64,000 nucleotides of DNA from NORP309 sp964352735 (lineage in GTDB: Bacteria > Pseudomonadota > Gammaproteobacteria > Xanthomonadales > Marinicellaceae), in the NCBI GenBank assembly GCA_964352735.1, contig CAYGTC010000019.1, positions 4,941 through 68,940 of the forward strand, given 5' to 3'. Under the pieces are notes generated by a model. That model searched no databases. It had not been told where the DNA came from and saw only the letters and a list, made by a program, of their open reading frames with translations. The translations under genes and the position numbers were made by a program. Numbering within the stretch: the stretch's first letter is position 1; each line of letters begins with the position of its first letter. Of this stretch, positions 11,001 to 21,400 are shown piece by piece.

Positions 11001-14000
11001 GATTGATAAGGTTATCAATTGTATCGACAACAATAGCCAGTCTCTTTGGCATGGCTAAACGCCCGACTTGTAATGTATAAGCCAGATTTGTCAAACTTAC
11101 TTTTTCAGCACCTCTATTCAGGAATTTCAATAATTGTTGTGCTTGTGCTTTCAAACCGCTTTCTTTTTTGGCAGAAAGGATGATCACATGCGGGCCAGAG
11201 CCCTGATGTTGATTCAAGGGCTGTTCAAATTCTTCAAAGATAATGTGCACATTGGTACCACCAGCACCAAATGAACTTAATCCTGCACGGCGTGGAATCA
11301 GCTTTCCACTGACTTCAAGCGGATGCCAAAACTCCTTGTGCTGTTGAACATAAAAAGGTGAATTGCTGAAGTCAATGTGTTCATTCAATTCTGAAGAATG
11401 TAATGAAGGCAGCAATTGTTGATGCTTCATTTGCAGTAGCAACTTAGTTGCACCAGCAATACCAGCTGCCGCCTCCAGGTGACCTATATTGGTTTTTATG
11501 GATCCAATTGAACAATATTGTTTTACATTGGTGTCTTTTTTAAAGGCTTTACTTGCGCCTTGAATTTCTACAGGATCGCCTAATTCTGTGCCAGTTCCAT
11601 GGGCTTCAATATAACTGATGGTCTCAGCCCCTATGTTGGCTTTATCTAATGCAGAACGAATTAAATCGGCTTGTGCGTTGGGGCTAGGGACAGTATAACC
11701 AGCTGTTTTGCCACCATGATTAATCACTGAACTTTTGATCACACCATAGATCTGATCACCGTCTTGTATGGCGGCTTTTAAAGGTTTCAATATCAATGTA
11801 CCAACACCTTCACCTGCGACATAACCCGTTCCACCTTTGCCAAATGCACGGCACAAGCCATCATCTGACAAAAATTGCGCTGCTTTGGTTATGTGGTATT
11901 TACTCGGATGTATGTCCAGATTAATGCCGCCGGCAAGGGCCACCTTACATTCATCGTTGCGTAAAGATTCACACGCCAAGTGTATGGCCGTCAGGCTGGA
12001 AGAACAAGCCGTATCAACTGTTAAACTGGGGCCATTGAAGTTCATATAAGAGGAAATACGATTGGATATGCCCCAATGTTGCGAATTGGCAATAGAACCA
12101 CCACCAACTTGTCGATTTTCAGCACCCAGCATTTCATAATAGGACCACACTGCCCCAACAAAGACGCCGACCTCGCGCGATTTGATTGTTGCACACAATG
12201 ATTCTGGATGATAACCGGCATCTTCTAGTGCTTGCCATGACGCCTCCATCATCAAACGTTCTTGAGGATCCATGTTTTGCGCTTCTCTTGGTGAAATGCT
12301 GAAAAATAATGAATCAAACTTATCCACATCATCAATAAATCCACCATAATGCTGTTCTGTGTTTGCATCAATAAAGCGGCTGCTCCAATCAGGCCCCATT
12401 TTAATGCTATTTTTACCCTTAACGAGGTTATCCCAAAGTTCATCTGGGTTTTGTGCATCTGGATAACGACCACTCATGCCAATAACTGCAATATCAGTAA
12501 TATTTCCAGGGGCATGCGCTTTATTTGAATCGCTTGTATCATCAGGTTTTATAACATCATCAATTTCATTATCGTGACCCGCAACACTTGACGGTACATT
12601 TTCTGTTTGCTGTTTTAAAGGAGTTGATGAGACTGGAGACAATAACAACGACAATTGATTTTGCACAATATATTTGGCTTTTACTTCACCAAATAAGCCT
12701 TGTGGTTTGCTGTGTAACTTTAAATTATCAATCATACTATCCGTATTGAACACAGTGATGAGTCGTTGAGCAATGTTTTCAATCTGAATTGAGCTCATGC
12801 CAACAGGAATGGCCAATCGAATGAGGTCATTCATACTGGTATTGCGCTGTCTACCAACACTGTGAACACCTGCACGGATGCCTGTATTTTTATACAGCCA
12901 TGCCAAGAACGATGGCAATGGTGAATCAAGATTCTTTAATGCGGTGATTGACATTGGATCAATCAGTACACAATGTCCACCGACCGGTTGAATAACTGTC
13001 AAACCATTATCAATCAATGATTGGGCCAGCATACTTACATGCCGCATTCTTTGTTTTACCTGCTGTAAGATATAGGCCTTGTCTTGAACGGCGTGACACA
13101 AGAGTTGATGATCAGTTCGGCTCAGTCCGCTGCCATTGGTTGACATTGTATCTTGAATTTGCGCATATAATTTTTCATCTCTCAAGGCAATAAAGCCACC
13201 CGTATGAGAACCAAAATCTTTGGTTAAGCTGCCATTCAGTACATCAGCACAATCACAAATTTGTTTAACGATGTGCCAAATATCATGACCTTGATATTCT
13301 GTCTCATGCTGAGATATATGGTAGGCATTTTCGATGATCCTTGTGACGTCCAATACTAATGGAATATCTCCTATGATTGATTTGACTTGTTTCAGGTTTG
13401 CCAAAGAAACAGGACAACCACCTGAGGCATTATTGGCTGTTTCAACCCAAACAAAGGCAATTTCTTCTGAATAAGTCGCTATATGCTCTTTTAACGCATC
13501 ACAATCCATATTGCCTTTAAAAATCTCATCCGATTGACGGTCATAAAAGCTATGTTGTGGAATTTCTATTGGCAAGAAATCATTATTAATTTGATGGTAT
13601 AAACACGTGGGAAACAAGACATTTTGGAGTACATATTTCTTACCTTTCGGCCAAGCTGGGCAAAAGAAGGATTCTGCCACCCTACCCGATGCAAATGCTA
13701 AAACATAGGGCAAAGTGAAAATTTCAGACAGCAAAGATTCTAATTGAAGATCTCCTTGATATGGCAGTTGTTGTAATTGCTGAGTTCTTTCATCAATAAA
13801 ACTGTATTCCAGCTCAGACCACGAATCTGTAGCCAAATCGTATTCAATTTTATTGCGATCAATGTTGAAAGCGTTATAACCTGCGCTCTTCAATAACTGA
13901 TAATAACGCTCTCTATCACCAGAGTCTGCAACATCTTTGTGGTTTGTGACAAGAGGTATTTGTTTGGTGGGCGTTTCTACTGCTGTTTGTTGGTCAGTCA

Positions 14001-17000
14001 GCAGTTCTGAAGAATCTGTTGTGGTCTGTATGGCTTTATCTGTTTTTTGTGGATTACCTATCATCATGATGATGTCTAAAACATTCGACGACTTTTGTCC
14101 TTGGTCACGATAAAGATAAACCGGTGTATTAACGCACCTGTATTTGTTTTTGAATTGATAATTACCAGCTTCTTCAAAGATTCCATCATCTGCTAATTTG
14201 GCAAATGCCTCTGTGACAGCAGGATCCGCATGATCGGATGAATAAAAACGGCTGCCAAAAGTTAAGCCCAGACTAAAGGCATGACAACCTTCATTTACCA
14301 GTGTTTTTATGATTTCACAAATGGCAAATTCCATAGCCCCTGGAGCCATATCTGTTCCATAAAATTCTGTATCCAACAGGTAACTGTTATGCGATTCTAT
14401 GCGAGAAATAATGATAACATTTTGTAAACATTGATCCAAATATGTTAAAAATATTCGATAATCATCGCTCAAACAACCTGTTTCCATTTCATCTTTTACG
14501 CGCCAAATGTATGGATTAACGCCAGTTTTATTACTGGCCCATTTTTCTATCATATTATTAACTTCAGCATCTTGAATACTGTTATCACTTACATAATATT
14601 CTGAGATTTGTGCATCTCCAGACTGTTGGAATTTATTGACGTGATAGCGTAATCTGCGCATTTTACTGCCACTGATGGAAAATTTTGTAATTTCTGGTAA
14701 CCTCTGCACAACACCAAATGGGTTGACTGAAAATTGCTGAAGGTTAATTTCATATTCACACAAAACATTCAACAATAATTGTTGTTCATGACAGTAAGCC
14801 TTGAGTGTCAACAAGCTGTTTTCAAAACATTCTTGTGGCCCAACATATCGAAATGCCAAAAGAATATTATTGTTCACATTGAAATAAAACAGGCTATTTT
14901 GCTCGACCGGCATGAAAATTAATGGAGCGATGTTTTTTCGTGACAATGCAACGCTCTCAGCCCCATACTGTGCAAACAAAGACACAACTGTTTCTGCCAA
15001 AGCCTTATTATTGTCTAATTCTTCTTCAGATAAGATAAAATATTGTTGGCCTAATGGAGCTTCCTGAATATCAGCAGTATTGAATTTATTGGATGGTTGT
15101 TCATGCTCAACAAAAGCCTGATTGAGATCGATATGTTGAATCGGCTCTGATACCACATCATTATTTATTGATGGAGGCATTACTGGATTTTGCTCAATAG
15201 CAGGTGTTTCATTGATTGGTTCAACCTGCGCATCAGATGTAATATTCAACAATGTGACCAATGTTTTTTCTTGTTCATTGACAAAGATTTCGGCCAGTTC
15301 TTCCACATTTGATGCTTCAAACAACAAGGTTTTCCTCAACTCCCCGAAATCATTTTCAAGATTTCTGATGATACTCAGTGTAAGAAAAGAATCAATGCCA
15401 TATTCTTTAAACGATTGTCTGGTATCAATTTCATGCGCTTGTAATGATGCAGTTTCAGCGATGATGGACAGTAAGTATTCAACGGCTTTATTGAATAAAA
15501 TCTTGGTATTCACTGGATTATTCTCCATAAGGTTATGGTGGTTTTTTATATTATTTTTAGATGCAGATGGTTTTGCACTATTATTGTCAACGCTTTGTAC
15601 TGTTACAGTTGTTGATGTTTGTAGCGCTGTTTTTTTGAGTGATGGCTTGTTGTATTTTTTATGAATTGCAACAGCCATTTTCTTGAAAACCACACGCTTT
15701 ATTTGTACCAATAATGTGTTTTTTTCATCCACAATACTGACATCAAAGGTCTGTGTTTCTGCTGCAGTACTATTATGACTTCCAACAGATTTTTGTATTA
15801 AATTTTGGGGGGGTTGCACCAGTACAAAGACAGTAGCTGGTAGCGGCCTATAACAAGTGATATTTTCAATCATCATAGGTATATAACCATCAGAAAATTT
15901 ATGATGTAATAACACTGACAAGCACGTCTGTAAGGCGCCATCCAACAATCGCGGGTCCAATTCAAATTGATCTATTTGCTGTGGTTCAATTTTCAATTGA
16001 CTCAAATAGTTTTCACCATTGTGTAACAGTTTTTGAATGACTTTAAATTGCTTACCATATTCAAAACCCAAGCTTTTAAGTTTTTCATACAAATCATGGG
16101 TTGCAACTGTTGTATAGCCAGCTATATTTATTGTTTGAGCAATTTCATTGGTTTGTTTTTGAGGAACAAACAGTGTTTCTGTTCCCGGCTTTTTGTCATC
16201 CAAATGGATGTGATATTTTTTTCCATACGGCAGTTGTTCTGCAGATACTTTAATCACAGCAGCCTTTCCTTCAAAAACCATAGGTGTTTTAAAAAAGACA
16301 TCTTTAAATGACAACGGCAGATCTTGGTTTTTATACATATTTTGAAAAAGCACAGAAATACTGAGCACACCAGGAGCAATGGCTTGTTGATTTACAATAT
16401 GTTGGGTGGCCAAAAAATGATCCGCATCAATGATATATTCAGTTGATGGCGTTTGGACAGTTTTTTTATCTTGCTTGCGTACTTCGTACTTACTGAGGCT
16501 TGTTTGAATTTGTGCTTTTTCAATTTCAGTATTTTTGATATTTACCCAAAAGTGCTTTTTCTCAAATGGATATGTGGGTAATGGCACCCTTTGTAGTTCT
16601 TTTTGGTTTTTTTGATGCAGCATTTGCCAGTCAACTGCGACTCCTTGTGTCCATGATTCAGCCATCTTTGACAATTCCACGTCAGTTGATGATTGTAAAA
16701 CCGCTTGTTTTTCTATCTCTGATGAGCTTAATAAGCAACCTTTGTTATAAAATGTATGTGATTGTTCGTGATTTTTAAGAAAGTCTTTTAAAGCAACAAT
16801 CAACTCTTTAATATTCTTGACACAAATGGCCACACGATACTTCTCATGATCACGCCCAATTTGCCATGTATAGGCCATATCTGCCAATGATGGCCTCTCT
16901 TTTTTCGCATGTAAAAAACCCAAATAATCACTGACATACCGCTTCAGCGCACTTTTGGTCTTTGCTGAAATGATGATAATTTCCTGTTTCTGTATACTTG

Positions 17001-20000
17001 TTTTTTGTTGCTCAACATATTCTTCTAAAACCACATGGCCATTGACACCGCCGAAACCAAAAGAACTGACCCCGGCTCTGCGGAGTCTTTGCTTGTTGTT
17101 TTTTGAAGGCCATTGTATATTTGAGTTAAGCATTTCAAACCTACCCTGGTCTAAATGAATGTATGGATTCATCTGCTTGAAATGTAGTAATGCTGGCAGA
17201 AGCTCATTCTTCAAAGATAAAATCACTTTTAAAACACCCGCAATGCCAGCTGCGGCCTCCAAATGACCAATATTACTTTTGACTGAAGCCAAATAACATT
17301 TATGAGAGTGGTTAAACGAGTTATTTTCATCAGATAACACATTAAATGCTTCTGTCAAACCATTGATTTCAATAGGATCTCCCAATGGCGTACCTGTTCC
17401 ATGATTTTCAATATAATCAATACTTTCGCTTTTAATCCCTGCTTTTCGATAGGTATCGATGATCAATTGTGCTTGGGCATGAGGGTTGGGCGCTGTCAAT
17501 GAATTGGCCCTACCGCCATGGTTCATACCACTTGCTTTGATAACAGCATGAATGCTATCTTTATCCTTGAGCGCTTGTTTCAGTGATTTTAAGAATACAA
17601 CGCCAACACCTTCAGCCCTGACGTAACCGTTAGCGTTTTTATCAAAGGTTTTACAACGACCATCTGGCGATAACATTCCGGCTTTGCCATAAGAGATATA
17701 ATGGGTGGGTGTAATCAAAGCATTCACACCACCTGCTAAAGCGCTTTGACAGTGACCTGATTTGATTGCCTCAACCGCTTTATGAAGAGCTATCATTGAA
17801 CTTGAACACGCTGTATCAATAACTTCACTGGGCCCATTCAAGTCCAATAAAAAAGAAATTCTATTGGCAATTATTGAACGGTTCATTCCGGTTGAAGCAT
17901 GTGCTGCCAGCTCATCTGCACGAATTAATTCTTCATAATCAGAAGTAGATGCGCCAATAAACACTCCAGTATGAGTGCCTGATAATGACGAGGGTTGATG
18001 GCCCGCATGTTCTATCGCCTGCCAAACTGTTTGCAACAATATACGCTGTTGCGGGTCCATTAATTTAGCCTCTTGAGGAGAAATACCAAAAAATGCGGCA
18101 TCAAAATGTTCTATTCCATCAATAAAGCCACCCCACTTACTGGGTGACTTGTTTTTATCTTGAATGTCTTTAGAGTAATATTTTTGCCAATCCCATCGGG
18201 ATTCAGGTATTTCAGAAATGCCATCAACGCCCGTGACTAAATTGTTCCAAAATTCATCCAATGTTGATGCTTTGGGTAATTTACCAGCATAACCAACAAT
18301 TGCGACATCATCTTTGTTATTACTTTCCTCTCTTTCTGTAGCCGTTGGTGTGTTGCTGTTTTTTGTGCCATTGTGTTGCATAATTGATGAAATCAAGGCA
18401 TCAACATTTTTGAATCCAAAAAAACAAGCTGGTGTTAATGTCGTTTCAAATGCAGAATTGATCTGTTCACATAACAGTGTATAAGCCATAGAGTCACAAC
18501 CATATGCTTCAAAACTTTTCATCACATCAATTTTTTCTTCACTCAATTCCAACACATTGGACAATATTTGCTTAATATTTTGGACGATTTGATCATCGCT
18601 TTGGCCTTTAAATTGCGCTTGTTTAACAACTTTTTCTGATTCAGTTACTGACATTGACTTCATATTTGTTTGATTGGAAGGCCAAAATTTTTGCCGATCA
18701 AATGCATAAGTAGGCAATGACAATTTGTTAAACTGTGATTGAGGATAAAGACTTTGCCAGTTTAAGTCATGACCATTAATCCATATCTGCATCAGCACAT
18801 TTGACCACGATAATGTATCGGTAATATGATGTGCCTCATTCAATTCACATTGACCCAATGCAATCACCAATTCTTCAGATTGACAAACGGGTTGATGATG
18901 TTGCATATCAGTTAATAATTGTTGATTCGTGATGATTTGCCTGTGATTCAATCGTTCATGCTCACACAATAGGCCGTTAATCTGTTTCCAAAATTTTTGA
19001 TTAACCTGACTGAATCGTTGTTGGTGATCGTTTTGTTGATCAAAACACCAAGCATGAAATTCATCAACCGAAACAATATTTTCACTAATTAATGCACACT
19101 GTGTCTTTACATAATATGACTGTTCCGGAGTTTTGCATTCAAACATCCATTTTTTGTAAAACTGACTCAGACAAACTTTGACTGCAACAATTGCAAAAGC
19201 ATATTGATGGATTTCAACCTGTTTGCCCCTAATACAATTTCTGATCACGTTTTTTAGATGATCATTTCCTGTTAAACACCATTGTGATATCAAATGATTA
19301 AATGCATCACTATTTTTAATCAAAGTATTGGCTTGTTCTAATGACTTGCGATGCAATTCTCTGTGATTTTCAGTTTCTTTGAATAATTTTTTCAGAAATA
19401 CCGCATTGATATAAGATGGATACAATATTTCATTATTGATGTGTATGGGCAGATGTGGTCGATACAGAACGACACCAGTTCTGCTCTTTTGTAACAGTTT
19501 CACATCGATGTAATCGGTTAAACTTACCACACCAGCACAAATTAAAGCTGCCCAATGTGTTTGCCCATAAGAATCAATGATATCTGCTTGAATGTGTAAT
19601 TGCTGAAGCGCTTTATAAATCGCTAGATGGCTCAATACTTCAATAAATTCTTCATCATTAAATAATTGAGAAATCTGCTTTTGATCATAACCACTCAGTT
19701 GTTTTATCTGTTTGATTAATAGCCGATAATGCAGATTGATATTTGGATTGTTTTGAATGAGAGTAGTATCAGCAAGATCAGCAAATAAAATCTTTAAATT
19801 ATTCTTACCAGCTCTTTCTTGTTGTCTGTATGTTTTTAAAAAGCTCAATAATTCTTGTTTATCCTGAACAACACACCCCATTCTATATTCAAATTGTTCT
19901 CTCCCAGTTGTTACATTGGCACATAGATTTTTTATGTGGTGATTTTCATGGGTATTTTTTATGTATTGATACCATTGTTTGACTTGTTGATTCAAACTAG

Positions 20001-21354
20001 GCAATGACTTAGCTGATAAAACGAAGTGAACATGTTTGTCATGTCCCACCTGTTGTTTGACCAGTTCCCGTTGCTCATATTTCTGTACAATCACATGACA
20101 ACTGACACCGCCAAAACCGAACGAACTGATGCCAGCACAAGATTGTTGTCCAACATTGAGTTGACGACCGCTGGACAACTTTAAAGGACTATGCGACATA
20201 TTTATGACTGGATTAATTTGCCTGAAATTCAGATTGGCAGGCGCATACCCTTTATTAAGTACATACAATGATTTGATCAATCCAGCAATACCTGCCGCTG
20301 CTTCTAAATGACCAATATTGGGTTTAACAGTGCCAATAATGATATCAGACTGAGCCGCTTCATATACTCGAGTGAGCCCTTCCATTTCAACTGGATCACC
20401 CAATGGTGTTCCTGAACCATGTGCCTCAACATATCCCACATCAGCTATGCTTTTACCTGCATTATTCAGAGCTTCACTGATCACATCAGCCTGTGCTTGT
20501 GCACATGGGGCGGTAATGGCTTTTCCAGATCCAATATGATTGATAGCAGAACCTTTAATGACCCCATAGATATGATGCCCCATTTCTATGGCTTTTGACA
20601 ATGGTTGTAATAGAATTGCAGCAACACCATCACCAGGAACATACCCATTGGCATCGTCTGAAAATGATTTACATTGGCCGTCAGGACTGAGCATGCCCGC
20701 TTGTGAAAAAACAATGTATTTTAATGGATCAGTATTGAGGTTCACTCCTGCTGCAATGGCATAATCACACTCACCAAGAGTCAGTGCACTTTTGGCTTTG
20801 TGAATGGCCACCAACGATGAAGCACTTGCAGCATTAATAGAAATGCTTTCGCCACTTAAATTCAATTGATGTGATATTCTATTGGCCAATATACAATGGT
20901 CATTACCTAATATGGCATAACGATTGTTGGCATTTTTATTTTTGCTGAGTGTTTGTAAATAATCGGAGGTCATCGCACCAACATAAACTGAGGTTTTGGC
21001 CCTTTGCAATTTTTGCAAAGCAATGGCAGAGTCTTCTATGCAACGCCAACTCTCTTGTAACAACAACCTTTGTTGAGGATCCATATTTCTCGCTTCCATA
21101 GGAGAAATATTAAAAAACTCATTATCAAAACTTTGGATATCCTCAATCAAGCCACACCATTTGCTGATGCTTTTATCTGCCAAGTTAGGTTGCGAACTAT
21201 AGTACTTGTCTATATTCCATCGATCTGAAGGAATTTCCCTGATCGATTGTTTTTCTGTTAACAAATTGTCCCAAAATTTTTGATGATCACCAGCATCAGG
21301 AAATTGACAAGCCATGCCAACTACAGCAATGTCTTTTTCATTCAGCTTACTCAT
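4650..21354 (-). CDS. Giant trans-AT polyketide synthase with internal DUF-SH (PLP lyase) pair
   Basis: About 5568 residues before the gap. Module 1: KS 7-430 with Ser177 where the Cys should be, a degenerate AT 440-890, ACP Ser955. Module 2: KS 1015-1450 (Cys1183), DH 1638-1893 (His1652, Asp1805), ACP Ser1989, DUF 2098-2435, SH 2475-2870 (PLP Lys2712). Module 3: KS 2954-3378 (Cys3117), DH 3545-3836 (His3588, Asp3753), KR 3862-4340 (TGGMGGLG, Lys4209, Ser4232/4233, Tyr4246, Asn4250), ACP Ser4422. Module 4: KS 4540-4978 (Cys4710), DH 5152-5430 (HNIAGQALLP from His5189, Asp5351), then the ACP array (Ser5509 first). There is no working cis AT, so malonyl groups should come from the AT-ER protein encoded 47 bp upstream. 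The ATG at 21354 is preceded by only weak ribosome-site sequence. The overall build, with KS-DUF-SH chemistry, recalls leinamycin synthases. Confidence 0.95.
12745..13932 (-). other. PKS domain: SH-type PLP-dependent beta-eliminating (C-S) lyase
   Basis: PKS residues 2475-2870 follow tryptophanase/tyrosine phenol-lyase from end to end. The opening is AGYNAFNIDR; the family's catalytic Tyr aligns with Tyr2532 (PYQGD). Then come FASGRVAE, Asn2642 in NNASGGCPVSLAN, the PLP-ring Asp2669 and Arg2672 in LDVTR, the Schiff-base Lys2712 in SLTKDF (codon at 13219-13221), PVGGH, and the carboxylate Arg2846 in LIRLAIP. In leinamycin-type synthases a PLP-dependent SH domain cleaves the C-S bond of a cysteine-polyketide adduct, releasing pyruvate and ammonia and leaving a thiol. 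A Cys (or thiocysteine) substrate is inferred here, not shown. Confidence 0.85.
14050..15063 (-). other. PKS domain: DUF2156/MprF-C-like domain preceding SH (DUF-1)
   Basis: PKS residues about 2098-2435 sit between the module-2 ACP and the SH domain. Features are SVNPFGVVQRLP, a basic helix SGSKMRRLRYHVNKFQQSG, NPYIWRVKD, QNVIIISR, and GAMEFAICEIIKTL followed by FSLGLTFG. These match the second GNAT lobe of MprF-like aminoacyltransferases. Adjacent DUF and SH domains are characteristic of leinamycin-type PKSs; whether this DUF is homologous to LnmJ's DUF needs a profile comparison. An aminoacyl- or cysteine-transfer role is a hypothesis. Confidence 0.72.
18685..20037 (-). other. PKS domain: degenerate, inactive acyltransferase in module 1
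   Basis: Residues 440-890 keep the length of an AT with its flanking linkers (FVLSAKS before, LPTYAFDRQKFW after). The active-site region, normally GHSxGE, reads SYGQTH at 595-600, followed by the still recognisable WAALICAGVVSLTDYIDV. The nucleophilic Ser aligns with Gly597, and no GAFHS-type histidine motif is evident. It looks like a relic of a cis-AT loading module whose job passed to the separate acyltransferase. Confidence 0.75.
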
Positions 21355-21400
21355 TTATTTTGCTCGAGAATATTTTCAATGAAAAAAACATTGATCGAGA

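Noticed and set aside
1..21354. Calling the product leinamycin or a close analogue
   Set aside because: The module order differs, the DUF-SH pair is internal, and much of the cluster is outside the window. Only the sulfur chemistry is comparable.
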